This document shows, piece after piece, positions 34,680 through 46,600 of a stretch of 64,000 nucleotides of DNA. Under the pieces are notes generated by a model, which was given only the letters and a program-made list of their open reading frames with translations, had not been told where the DNA came from and did not search any database. Position numbers and translations under genes: made by a program. The DNA lies in the NCBI GenBank assembly GCA_004352715.1, contig SCFE01000004.1, positions 633,375 through 697,374 on the forward strand, written 5' to 3'. This stretch comes from Hofstenia miamia. Lineage: Eukaryota > Xenacoelomorpha > Acoela. Positions within the stretch are counted from its first letter, which is position 1. Every line of letters starts with the position of its first letter.

Positions 34680-34995
34680 TTTGTTGTTGTTATTGAGCAT
34701 TATTTCTTTCATTTTCTTGTAATCTTCTCTCTCAACTATTGCTTTTGCTCTTTCTTTGGTATTCACAAAGATCTTGTATTCATGTAAGAAGGTTTTTATG
34801 ATTTTTATGTTTTTCTGTATCCTCCATCTTGGGAGTACCATTGGGATGGAGACTGCCTCTGGTGGGGTACAAATGAGGATCTTAGTTCTTATCTGTTTTT
34901 CAATTTCTCTGTAGTCTTCTGATGTTGCTGGCACTGTTGCCAGTCCAATCATGGCTGGGTAATTCATTTTGCTATCTTTTAATGTGTCATGGTAG
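34680..34995 (-). pseudogene. ORF-B fragment, inverted, joined to the LTR end
   Basis: On minus it reads DTLKDSKMNYPAMIG, PMVLPRWRIQ, FLHEYKIF and ends LNNNNK exactly at the LTR terminus. It corresponds to a middle part of ORF-B (41,160-41,465 in the longest copy; 16,925-17,235 in copy 1) but lies in opposite orientation to the rest of the element. The minus-strand frame that runs on into the LTR is not ORF-B. Confidence 0.75.
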
Positions 34996-35019
34996 ACCCA
35001 TGCATTGTGATTGACCTCT

Positions 35020-35931
35020 ACAGGCAGACAAAAACAATAGAATTAATGACAGATACAGAAGGAATAGAAAAGGCCAACACATTATTCAAAGTGTAGTCTA
35101 ACGCAATGACAAGATCATTTACAGCAAATACAATGATTTGGAAAAACATGAAGTTGCAACAAAAAGTAGAGGAAGGTTGGCCACAAATAAAGATCAATGC
35201 ACCTTTACAAAAGTTTCACAAATCTGTAGAGATGGCACTGACGGAGGAAAATAGAGCCTACAAACTAAATACAGAAAAAGACTTCAAACAATTATTATTT
35301 GAAGAAAAGAATGCACCAGAGATATGCTATAGAATGATGGCATGGATACTAGCAATATTCACAACAGAGGATGTGGAAATAAAACTCCCAATCTCTCAAC
35401 ACACTCATCACAAACTAATGAAAGCTAAGAAATACGAAATAGCCCTGATAAACATGCACATGAAGAACTGGCTACTAAAAGGTCACACTGGGAAACTAGA
35501 GTCACCAAATCAATCAGCAAAGCCAGTGCAAACAATAGAAAAGAGTCTATGGAAAGTCTTCATGTTTTTCTTCCCCAATAATCAAATCAGAGAATATCTA
35601 GCAAACAAGAGCAGAGCTGATGCGCAAATGACACTCATGATCAGCATTAAAGGCATACAATTATATCACAAATACTATGACATCTTTTCACAGAAAATTA
35701 ATGAATTAAGAGAAATAACAACAATAGCAGAAGACATCCAAGAAGCATGTTTCCTGAAATATGCCAACGTCATAACAACAGAAAGAGAGGTTCTTGAAAT
35801 GACAAAGCAAATTGAATTCGAGAAAACAATGTGGGCCGACCAGCAGGTGGAAATGATAATTTGTAAGGCGAATACTCTAGTGCATGGAGAAAGAGCTGTG
35901 CTGAAAATAACGCAAGCTGAGGGGGGCATGT
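35020..35931 (+). pseudogene. ORF-B copy 2, internally deleted
   Basis: Of unknown function. The 275-codon open frame 35,106-35,933 joins an N-terminal part (KLQQKVEEGWPQI, EEKNAPEICYR, NMHMKNWLLKGH, VQTIEK) directly to the C-terminal part (WKVFMFFFPN, ADAQMTLMISIKGI, NTLVHGERAV). The central 400 or so codons of the longest copy are missing; part of them lies upstream in inverted orientation. Homology extends upstream to about 35,020 in the same frame with a stop. As in other copies, the last codons form a purine tract (GCTGAGGGGGGCA) and the stop codon lies in the LTR start at 35,929. Confidence 0.75.
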
Positions 35932-36252
35932 AGCATCATCCAAATAAAATCTTAAATAAGCTGCAAATGTTGCAAGAAGAGATTAAGATCAAAAAGAAGT
36001 TTATTAAAAATATTGTAATTAAATCAATTAGTGTTATTTCAGATTTATTTGTAATATGCAACTAAGAAACAACATGTCTTAAAAAAGAGATATTTGTGTC
36101 TATCAATAAAAATACTTTTTTATTAAACAAAGCTTTCATTATTTTCAGCTGCCATCTTGGCAGAAAGTTTAAATTTGAATCAACAGGTACTTCTTTTGGA
36201 AATACTATAAATAGATTAAAAACCCTGTAAGAAGTTGATAAAGAATTTTATT
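35929..36252 (+). mobile_element. Start of a diverged family-B LTR
   Basis: Begins TGTAGCATCATCC after ORF-B copy 2 and carries TATAAATAG at 36,206-36,214; it runs into a gap. Confidence 0.7.
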
Positions 36253-37252
36253 NNNNNNNNNNNNNNNNNNNNNNNNNNNNNNNNNNNNNNNNNNNNNNNN
36301 NNNNNNNNNNNNNNNNNNNNNNNNNNNNNNNNNNNNNNNNNNNNNNNNNNNNNNNNNNNNNNNNNNNNNNNNNNNNNNNNNNNNNNNNNNNNNNNNNNNN
36401 NNNNNNNNNNNNNNNNNNNNNNNNNNNNNNNNNNNNNNNNNNNNNNNNNNNNNNNNNNNNNNNNNNNNNNNNNNNNNNNNNNNNNNNNNNNNNNNNNNNN
36501 NNNNNNNNNNNNNNNNNNNNNNNNNNNNNNNNNNNNNNNNNNNNNNNNNNNNNNNNNNNNNNNNNNNNNNNNNNNNNNNNNNNNNNNNNNNNNNNNNNNN
36601 NNNNNNNNNNNNNNNNNNNNNNNNNNNNNNNNNNNNNNNNNNNNNNNNNNNNNNNNNNNNNNNNNNNNNNNNNNNNNNNNNNNNNNNNNNNNNNNNNNNN
36701 NNNNNNNNNNNNNNNNNNNNNNNNNNNNNNNNNNNNNNNNNNNNNNNNNNNNNNNNNNNNNNNNNNNNNNNNNNNNNNNNNNNNNNNNNNNNNNNNNNNN
36801 NNNNNNNNNNNNNNNNNNNNNNNNNNNNNNNNNNNNNNNNNNNNNNNNNNNNNNNNNNNNNNNNNNNNNNNNNNNNNNNNNNNNNNNNNNNNNNNNNNNN
36901 NNNNNNNNNNNNNNNNNNNNNNNNNNNNNNNNNNNNNNNNNNNNNNNNNNNNNNNNNNNNNNNNNNNNNNNNNNNNNNNNNNNNNNNNNNNNNNNNNNNN
37001 NNNNNNNNNNNNNNNNNNNNNNNNNNNNNNNNNNNNNNNNNNNNNNNNNNNNNNNNNNNNNNNNNNNNNNNNNNNNNNNNNNNNNNNNNNNNNNNNNNNN
37101 NNNNNNNNNNNNNNNNNNNNNNNNNNNNNNNNNNNNNNNNNNNNNNNNNNNNNNNNNNNNNNNNNNNNNNNNNNNNNNNNNNNNNNNNNNNNNNNNNNNN
37201 NNNNNNNNNNNNNNNNNNNNNNNNNNNNNNNNNNNNNNNNNNNNNNNNNNNN
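36253..37252. other. Assembly gap, exactly 1,000 N
   Basis: Round number suggests a default or estimated gap size, so distances across it are not reliable. Confidence 0.99.
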
Positions 37253-38855
37253 TCGATGATCTTTATTAAATGGAGACATAACACAGAATTCTGTTTTAGT
37301 GGGATTTACAGTTAATCTAAGAATATTGAAGTATCTTAGCAATTGAGATAGATTTTTTTCTAATTTACTAATCGACGTTTCTATTTGATAATCATATGTG
37401 TATATACATGTATTGTCAGCATACTGTACTATTCCGCAATCCTTGCTTAAACTGCAATTTAAATCATTAACATACAACGCAAAAAACAGAGGTCCTAAAA
37501 TCGTACCTTGTGGAACACCTTTGTAAGTTTTATCCCAGTTAGAAAATATACAATTTACTTTGACTCTTTGAAATCGATCACTTAAATAGTATCTTATTAA
37601 ATTTATACTATTAGAATCGAAACCAATGTATTCTAGTTTTCTAAGAAGAATATAGTGATCAATGGAGTCAAATGCTTTGGACAAGTCGACAGAAGCAATT
37701 GTGACAAAAAGATTATTATCAAGATAAGATCTCCAATTTTCAGAAGCGTAAAGTAAGGCATCAGAGGTGGAGTGACCTTTGTGAAAGCCGAATTGAGCAT
37801 TCGAAGGAATAGAGTTTTTATAGAGATAAGTGTTAATTTGGTCAAATATTAGTTTTTCGAAATTTTTTGCAAAAGGGGAGATAATTGATATAGGCCGGTA
37901 ATTGCAACATCTTAAAAGGTTACCTTTTTGATATATGGGAGTAACATTAGCTAATTTTAATATTGATGGAAAAGTATTTAGTTTTATGCAGTGATTGATG
38001 ATATGACATAAAGGACTAACGATGAATTTTGCACACTCTTTAATACACCATGCCGATATTTCGGAAGATCCGCTTGATTTATTGGCCTTTAGCTTAGCTA
38101 TAGCTTTAAGAACTTCATATCGGGTCACAAATCTGAATGAAAAAGAATTTTGGGGAACTTTGTATCTAGATTTTTCAGGTATAAATGGCAGCGAAGGTCC
38201 AAGATATTTGCCTAGGTTAATGAATTGATCATTGAATTCATTAGCAATATCTTTGGGTTTGGTTAACCATTAGTAGTCCATTAGTATTTTCAATAAGATG
38301 CAATTGTTGAACACGACCTTTATTCCTATTCAGTGCGTTGTTGATAAAGTCCTTTAGGGTCATTTATTCTACTAAATAGTGATTTCATGTAGCGGATTGT
38401 GCTGCTCTTAGTTCAATATTTGATTTATTCCTTGCTATCTTATATAGTAGTAGTTTTATTTTGTAAGTAGGTTTTGTAAGCCCGATTTTTGCATTTGACG
38501 AGTTTTTTAGATTGGGAGTTAACCAGGAAGAGCGCGTGATTTGATGAATAGAACTTTCGTGTTTAGACAAAATTTTCTTAGTTGGACAATATAAGTTTAC
38601 ATAAGTGGTAAGTGAATGTATAAATGAATTGAACATAAAGTTTACATCTTCGGATAGAAAAACACTATTCCAAGATTCATTTTCTAAGCTAATTTTTAGA
38701 ATTTTTATTAATGCTGGGTCTCTTTCACGAATCTCTACCCAAGTTCTTTTGTTTGTATTCTCCATATTGATAGATGAAAAGCAAGTAATGATACAATGAT
38801 CAGAATAGGGACATTCACTGCAGGCATACTTGTAATGGTTAAAATTTTCAACGAG
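37253..38855 (-). pseudogene. CR1 ORF2, second copy (endonuclease end, RT)
   Basis: On minus, from the gap at 38,856: an endonuclease end with ECPYSDHCIITC (the SDH motif), the linker ALIKILKISLENESW, then RT from about 38,230 with KANKSSGSSEISAW, NYRPISIISPF, ASVDLSKAFDSIDH (motif A), GVPQGTILGPLFFALYVNDL (motif B) and QYADNTCIYTY (motif C). Motif C should be YADD; the second Asp is Asn here. From 38,128 to the gap the frame is open, but frame breaks occur upstream near 38,260 and 38,360. It is nearly identical by eye to 6,339-7,180. Confidence 0.8.
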
Positions 38856-39855
38856 NNNNNNNNNNNNNNNNNNNNNNNNNNNNNNNNNNNNNNNNNNNNN
38901 NNNNNNNNNNNNNNNNNNNNNNNNNNNNNNNNNNNNNNNNNNNNNNNNNNNNNNNNNNNNNNNNNNNNNNNNNNNNNNNNNNNNNNNNNNNNNNNNNNNN
39001 NNNNNNNNNNNNNNNNNNNNNNNNNNNNNNNNNNNNNNNNNNNNNNNNNNNNNNNNNNNNNNNNNNNNNNNNNNNNNNNNNNNNNNNNNNNNNNNNNNNN
39101 NNNNNNNNNNNNNNNNNNNNNNNNNNNNNNNNNNNNNNNNNNNNNNNNNNNNNNNNNNNNNNNNNNNNNNNNNNNNNNNNNNNNNNNNNNNNNNNNNNNN
39201 NNNNNNNNNNNNNNNNNNNNNNNNNNNNNNNNNNNNNNNNNNNNNNNNNNNNNNNNNNNNNNNNNNNNNNNNNNNNNNNNNNNNNNNNNNNNNNNNNNNN
39301 NNNNNNNNNNNNNNNNNNNNNNNNNNNNNNNNNNNNNNNNNNNNNNNNNNNNNNNNNNNNNNNNNNNNNNNNNNNNNNNNNNNNNNNNNNNNNNNNNNNN
39401 NNNNNNNNNNNNNNNNNNNNNNNNNNNNNNNNNNNNNNNNNNNNNNNNNNNNNNNNNNNNNNNNNNNNNNNNNNNNNNNNNNNNNNNNNNNNNNNNNNNN
39501 NNNNNNNNNNNNNNNNNNNNNNNNNNNNNNNNNNNNNNNNNNNNNNNNNNNNNNNNNNNNNNNNNNNNNNNNNNNNNNNNNNNNNNNNNNNNNNNNNNNN
39601 NNNNNNNNNNNNNNNNNNNNNNNNNNNNNNNNNNNNNNNNNNNNNNNNNNNNNNNNNNNNNNNNNNNNNNNNNNNNNNNNNNNNNNNNNNNNNNNNNNNN
39701 NNNNNNNNNNNNNNNNNNNNNNNNNNNNNNNNNNNNNNNNNNNNNNNNNNNNNNNNNNNNNNNNNNNNNNNNNNNNNNNNNNNNNNNNNNNNNNNNNNNN
39801 NNNNNNNNNNNNNNNNNNNNNNNNNNNNNNNNNNNNNNNNNNNNNNNNNNNNNNN
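38856..39855. other. Assembly gap, exactly 1,000 N
   Basis: The apparent 1,124-codon frame through this gap is not real upstream of 39,856. Confidence 0.99.
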
Positions 39856-39856
39856 G

Positions 39857-42170
39857 ATTAGAAAAAGCCATGATATTATTTATTAAATGCAGTATGACCC
39901 AACACCAGGAGCATTTAGAAGAAATTCAAAATGTTTGGGCGAACATGAAATTGCAGAAGAAAATAGATGAATCATGGCCCGAGATAAGAATAGAGGCACC
40001 AGCGCGTAAATACCACAAAACAGTGGAAATGGTATTGGCAGAAATCAATAGAGCATACGAATTAAACACAAAGAAGGATTTTCTCAAACTGATATTAGAA
40101 GAGAAGAACGCGCCAGAAATTAGATACAGAACATCCGCATGGCTGCTAGCCATATGGCTCACAGAAGAAAAAGATCTCAGGTTACCCATAACAAGGAACC
40201 AAAGAATAAAACTCACAAAAGAAAAAAAGTTCGAGATCGCGTTATCACTGATGAATATGCAGACAAAAAATTGGATACTGAAAGGACACGTTGAAAAGAC
40301 TGAATCCCCAAACAAAAATGAGAAACCAATGCAGACAATAGAAAAACTAATAAGTAGGCTGATAATGAAGCATCACCCAACAGGAAGAATGTTGATAGTA
40401 GAACTGACCAACATAACAGGGATATGCCCAAGTGAGTTACAGATATTCAAAGAGCCTATGCGAAAGTATATGTGGGGTGCAACATCAGAAACACGGCTAA
40501 AACAACTCCAGAACCAACCATGGATAACTACAAGGAAGATAATCAAAGGCAAATTAGTCGACACGAAGGACGTAATACAACTAGTAAAACAGAAGAATGC
40601 GCAACAAGTGATAAATGAAAACATGAAATGGTATGCCAGAGATAGCCCACAATGCACATTTACAAAAATAATTAGAAGAGCTGAAATGCTAAAGAAAGGT
40701 GGGATAACAACACCAGTAGAGATATGCGAGATGGTGACAAAATCACAACAGGAAATCATTAAAGAGGAACAACTATTAACCTCATCACAACTACTACTAT
40801 CCCCAAAGACACAAACAGTGATCAACAGAATAAATATAGAAAAGTGGGGAGACATGAGCCAAGATAGCATGATCGAATGGATCAACACAGACAATGAATG
40901 GTTCCTGGTAGAAATAAAAGTCACAAAGGAAAAGAAGGAGATAACAGAAAGAAACTACCAGAGGATAAGAGAACAACAAATGGTCGCGATGATGAAACTA
41001 ATGTTCACTGAAGCATTCATGCACACAGAGCTAGAAGAACTGTTAAGGCCATTCAACCAAATTGCAGTTGACGTCAAATGCATCACATTGAAAATTGATA
41101 TACAGGAATGCATACGGATAAAATTAAGCAAATGGGGATTAACACAATCATTTTGGGAGACAATTCCAGAAGCAAAAATGAACTACCCCGCCACCATTGG
41201 TTTAGCAACAGCATCTAATACAATGGGCACCTATGAGGAAATTGAAAGACTCGTCAATACAAAGATCTTACTATGTACGCCACCAAAAACGATTGCAATA
41301 CCCATGGTACTGCCAAGATGGAGACTCCCGAAAGAGGTACAACCAGCAAAAACATTTCTACACGAATACAAATCATACGTGAACTCACAACGCAAAGCTG
41401 TAGAGATGATACAATGGGAAGACTATAAGAAAACGAAAAAGATATTGCTAGATAACAACAATAAAGAATGCATTTATATCGAAGGAAACATTACCCCAGA
41501 TCAATTATATACAGAAGGGGAAGCAATACACATCCAACTCCAAGAGCTGAGGAGAGAAATAGAGAAACGTCAGCCACGGGCAGTTATGCTATTTTCAGGA
41601 GTTAATGACATTGTATGGACTGATATGTGGGAACAAAACTATCGCTACTACAACGTAATGAAAAGAGTAGAGATCGTCACTATGATGCGTATTGGAAAAA
41701 ATGATCCTGGTGACATATCAGAGCAGGAAGTAATAGAGAACATCAGTTTCTTCTATAAGGATGTGGCGAATATGCGCAGCCTACAGAAGGTGTTTACGTT
41801 CTTTTACCCAAACACGCAGATGAGAGCAGATCTAGCCCACACATGCAAAGCCGATGCTCAAATGACGCTCTTAATAGCAATAAAAGGCATCTGCTTATAT
41901 GAGAAATACTTTGGAATTTTCTCACGGAAGATGAATGAGCTGCGAGAAATGACACCCATAGCAGAGAACATTAGAGAGACTCGATTCTTAAAATATGCGA
42001 ACACCGTTACAACCAAACGTGAGGCAGTACTCAAAATGTCGAAGCAATCGGAATACGCGATGATAACGTGGGAAGATTCTGAGGCGGAGTCACTTATACG
42101 TAGAGCAGACACTCTCGTGCATGGGGAGCGACCAGTGCTGTCCATAACGCAAGCTGAGGAGGGCGTGTAG
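39857..42170 (+). CDS. ORF-B copy 3: longest intact copy, function unknown
   Basis: About 771 uninterrupted codons from the gap to the stop; the N-terminus is lost in the gap. I recognise no domain. The protein seems mainly helical and highly charged, without signal peptide, membrane span, Cys clusters or obvious catalytic motif. Landmarks in order: EEKNAPEIRYRTSAWLLAIW (about residue 75), MNMQTKNWILKGH, LIVELTNITGI, MRKYMWGATSETR, PWITTRKIIKGK, KLSKWGLTQSFW, MNYPATIGLA, PMVLPRWRLP, FLHEYKSYVN, AVMLFSGVND, RVEIVTMMRIGK, FTFFYPNTQMR, ADTLVHGERPVLSITQ. Copies 1 and 2 share these blocks with many conservative changes, which suggests selection on the protein. The codon GTG and stop TAG span the LTR start at 42,166. 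Confidence 0.75.
42148..42165 (+). promoter_or_regulatory. Polypurine tract of G2
   Basis: CGCAAGCTGAGGAGGGCG abuts the LTR and encodes the last residues of ORF-B. Confidence 0.65.
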
Positions 42171-43312
42171 CATCATCCAAAAGAACTAAGCTGCAAACAA
42201 AGATTAACGTCGAATGATTAATAGTGATCAGAATTATGATTGTAAAATTTAGTTAATTATCTTATTTATTTTGTAAGATGCAACTAAGTCACAATATTGC
42301 ACACTCTAGGAAAATTATTGTAGCTGATTAAGTAATTTTTGACCAATTGTAACAAGCAAAATTATGCTTATGTAAGAACAGCCATATTGGCAGAAGATTT
42401 ATTTGAAATTCAAAATTGGCAGGTACTTTACAACTTTTAAATAAATAGCTGAGAATTTAAGAGAAATTTGATGAACAATAAATTCTTCAGAGTTTATTTT
42501 ATTTTCATTCTTCATTTATCTGGTTTGATATTTAATAAAATGTGCAGCTAGGCAAGTTGTGTCGAGTAGTGGCTGGATTCCATCACAGGATCAATTCGAA
42601 GGGCCCTTGTGCCAGTCATGAAACCGCACTTATGTTATGGTTAGGAGTTTTTTGATTCTAGCCTAGTCTGACTATCGATCTATACATGTATGAAATAATA
42701 GATGCTTGAAACAACTAGATAGTCGAACCCTAGGTATATATCTATTCTTAATAGTAGGAGACTTGACTATAATTGACCAACTAAACGACCTTACATGTAT
42801 CACTATTAAATGTAAGTATAGGAAACTGCAATCTATTACTTAAATTACTAAGCCAGTAGTTTTAAGGTAATGGCTATTTTAATATTATGTAAATGCAGTT
42901 AGTGTCAATGCCCAGTTGCTTTACTTAATCAAAACAACAAACACTTTACAAAATTGAGTTTAAGTCAGTTACAACTTGACATGAGTACACGCACTGAGCT
43001 AACATAAGGTACACATAATTAGTCCTCGTTGAGCTGAAATGGTGCAGTGGATTCAGTCAATCGTTCATGAAGGAGAGGAACTGTGATGTGGAGATCGGCT
43101 TCGGGCAGTAGCCCACAGATGATTCAAAGAAGAAACGTCTCTTGGCTTCGTCACCTAAATAGTGATGATTAGTACTCAATTAACCTAGCTAGTTAAGTAG
43201 AGAGGAAAGACTTGGCGATTCACTAATGTAGTAACTCCTCACCCGCAATTTACTGAGTAGTGATTACTAGCAATAATACACGGTGCAAACAGGCCAGGTG
43301 GAGGATGTTACA
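42166..43312 (+). mobile_element. 3' LTR of G2 (family B)
   Basis: TGTAGCATCATCC to GGAGGATGTTACA, 1,147 bp, followed by CTGA. Matches 33,533-34,679 over its whole length with few differences. Confidence 0.85.
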
Positions 43313-46300
43313 CTGATTCATTAACACAGCATTCAAGTTCCTCAACATATCCAGGACAAATATGTGTGTATGATCACTGATCATCTAAATATTGGAACAA
43401 CTACACAAAGTAATGACGTGTATGCATCTTCCACTATCTTTATGAAACAAGTAGGCAACCAATCTTTATGTATAGACTTTCTTATGCTTAATAAAGTTAT
43501 GAACAATTATACTTACCCTCTTGCTCAGATAAATGATATATGCTATGTTGTGGAACAATTCAACTTGTTTTCCATAATCAATCTTTGCAAGCCATATTGG
43601 CAGGTTCCTATGCAAGATTACAAAATTGAGAAAACAGCATATACTACACCTTATGACTGATATGAGTGGCTCTATATCGCATTTTGTCTCTGTAATTCAC
43701 CTACTACTTTCCAAGAGATATGCAATGACAGTTTTGATAAATAGAAATGATCAATTAGAGAAAGGAATAGTAGCTAGCATTTATGATATATTAATAAATA
43801 CACCAGAAGAACTGCTCTAAAATACTGGTCTTAGAATTAATGGTAAAAATGCTAAATGCAATGAAAACGTCACAATTCTTGGTCACTACATTCATGCTGA
43901 CACCAACCAAATAAAGATAATACAGAAACAAGGGTAGAACAAATCAATGCACATAAGAACAATAAAATATTAAATAAAGTCTTGGTTTCATAAAATAGTA
44001 TTATAGGTTTATCATGAACCTCTCCAAGAAAACTTACAATATTTCAAACCTCCTAATGATTACTCAGACTATAACTAGAGTTGGAGTTAACAGGAGAAAC
44101 TAGATAAACTTAACCAATCAAACTTCTACAGACACATTTTTATTACATACAGACTCAAGTACTTTTGGTATTGACACTATGCTCAGGCAAATGCAAAGTG
44201 GAGAAAAGATACTTATCTAATGCTCTCAAGAAAACTTCACTTTGGCACTACTAAGCATCAAATGTTGGCTTTAATCAAATTACTAAAGACATTCTGCAAC
44301 TTCTTCCTTGAAGAAGAAAATTTAATGGGTGAAATTCTACAGCAGCTTGTGTTGAATAAGAATGAAATTAACAATTATAAATCAATGGAGCCAAAATGTA
44401 AATTTGAAAATACAGTAATCACTTGATCAATTAAAAAGGAAATAATTTAGACCTGTAAGTGATTCTAGAGTTTTAGTATACCAGTATACAATTATTGAAG
44501 GAAAATATGTTGCAGTATAATGTAGTATCAATAAAGCTTTACTAGAATTTAGTTTTCTTTTCTTAGTTACATTAAATTGCAGAAATTAGTTAAATTTCAT
44601 AATCAGATAAATTCTAAATTTGTAATGTTGGTGGTGACTTTAACAGTTGAATCAGATGGTGCAAATTTAAAATCAATGATGGAATATTATTAAATTTGTG
44701 ATGAATTATTAGTTAGCTTCTTCTACAAATTATTATTCAATTATTAGATGTATAGTTTTATCTCCTTGATGAGCTCACTTAATTTCTATAAACATTAATG
44801 ATCCTAAGTTTACTAATGATTACTATGACAGTCTAAAGATGCTTGTATCACGGATGACTGAAGAAGAGAAATGTGGCAAACTTAGATTCAACCTATTAAT
44901 TGCATGTTTAATAAACATAAACTGAATATAATATTGTATCTTATGTTATAAATGCTCTCAATCTCAATGCAATTATTACCATAATGTTTGTTAGTGTTAA
45001 AGAATTTAGGAGAAAAGATTGATACACAATGCTTTATTAAAAACCACAAAGTATCACATTGAGAAACATTGATAGTCAATAAATCTGTTATCACCTGCAC
45101 TGCATCAGAGATATGCCATTTGATTCAGCAATGTCTTGGTGATGAAGACATGATGTCCTAAAAACACTGTAGTTAGCTGAACATGTGATTTAAATGTATC
45201 TTACAGATATATTCAGTTAGATACAATAGGGAACTAACACTTTAGGGAACTGTATTGCTGATGCACATGAAATTTTGAAACAGATATTGTCAAGGATAAT
45301 CACTCATAATGGATTAGGAGTCTAATGTTCATAGCACAAGATTTCACACTTTTTCCCTAAATTGTATAGGTTAGTTTCTAGTTTTGCAACTGAATCATTA
45401 ATATCTGGCATCCTACAGTTAACATTTGCAGAATCAAGGCTGTGGCAACATCATTGGATATCAACTTCTATTTCTTGCCACCATGATAAAGATGGAAATT
45501 TCTGCAGTAGAAATTGTAGATGCTCAACACAATATTATCATATCTAAACAAAGTAAAGAATGAAAATAAACTAATTGATTCTATGCCTATGTGATAATAT
45601 AAAAAACACAAATGAAAATTTATGAAAAAAGAGACTTGTATGCATCATACAAACACTTGAGAGGTATTGCTCTTTATGAGTATTACAAACAAGATAATAA
45701 AAATTCCCATGAATGGAGACAATTGGAGTCTATCAAAAAAATATCACTGTACTGGAAAACTTAATTACACCCTGACTAAGAAAGACTATGGAAGGTGTAT
45801 TTAGCAAATGTCAAACCTATATATTTCCAGAACTGCAGATGGAATTAGAGAAGTTATTTTCTGAACATTTTAATCTTTTAACAAGAACATTGTACAACTC
45901 CTTAAAGACAAATATGTTTACTGATATGAATTATTACTTTTTGATAATTTTACAAAATACTGCAAAATGATAATGATTAGAAAGATTAAAGTTCAAACTT
46001 TTTCTGATTATATACTGAAATATTGGATCTGCATTTTCAGCCCATTGAAATATCTAAGAACTGATGAGGGCATAATTTTGAAACCAGCCTCTTCCAAGCA
46101 CTAGCTTAAAATCATGAAGCTATCCTACAGCTCATTACACATAAGCAAATTTTGCTGCTGAATGCATCAATCAAATTTTATATAATTAATGAGGACAATG
46201 ACCTCAACTGTTGTAAAAAAAAAGTGGTGGGATGTACTCCTCATGACTGAATATTTTGCAATGCTTCCACACATGCAACAACAACATTTACTCTCTGCAA

Positions 46301-46600
46301 GGCTGACCTTAGACATAAGACACCTTCACCTATTAGCATGCTGTTTAAAAACTACAGCTCTGAAATGCATGATGAATACATAAAAATCTCATGAAATCAT
46401 TTGTGTTAATACTTCAATGGGCCTAACAGAACAACAATGCTATTACAATCAGTTTTTATATGTTGAGTCACACAATATCAGTGATAAAGTTTACCTTTTC
46501 CATCCTGGTGTCAGGAGTCAGAAATATTTCTGATAATTGGTTTTATCATCATAACATCACTAAAATTCTCTGCATAACAATTATGAACTTAATGACAAAA
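43313..46600 (+). pseudogene. pol: Older Gypsy pol (G3): RT, RNase H, integrase
   Basis: Heavily decayed, but the order is clear. RT: QSLCIDFLMLNKVMNNYTYPL, FSIINLCKPYWQVPM (Asp of motif A replaced by Asn) and TTPYD, EWLYIAFCLCNSPTTF up to about 43,720. RNase H: FLLHTDSSTFGIDTMLRQM near 44,150 and SRKLHFGTTKHQMLALIK. Integrase: NFTKYCKMIM and YLRTDEGIIL (second Asp) near 45,940-46,080, and the C-terminal DKVYLFHPGV-xxQKYF near 46,490. Stops occur every few dozen codons. The start of this pol lies before G2, at 33.4 kb. No ORF-B-like sequence follows it. Confidence 0.7.

Larger units (their letters stand above)
33533..43312 (+). mobile_element. Gypsy element G2, with paired LTRs and target duplication
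   Basis: Two LTRs of exactly 1,147 bp, very similar by eye, bound the region and are flanked by the direct repeat CTGA (33,529-33,532 and 43,313-43,316). The 3' half carries ORF-B ending in the 3' LTR as in G1. The gag-pol part is not visible: two 1,000-N gaps, a CR1 copy and a rearranged fragment of a second family member occupy the inside. It lies within the RT gene of an older Gypsy relic. Confidence 0.7.

Noticed and set aside
38796-42170. A single 1,124-codon gene
   Set aside because: Its first part translates a 1,000-N gap and the opposite-strand LINE; only about 771 codons from 39,857 are real.
44888-45100. 70-codon minus-strand frame and similar small frames in 43.3-46.6 kb
   Set aside because: They are on the opposite strand of the decayed G3 pol and have no recognisable features.
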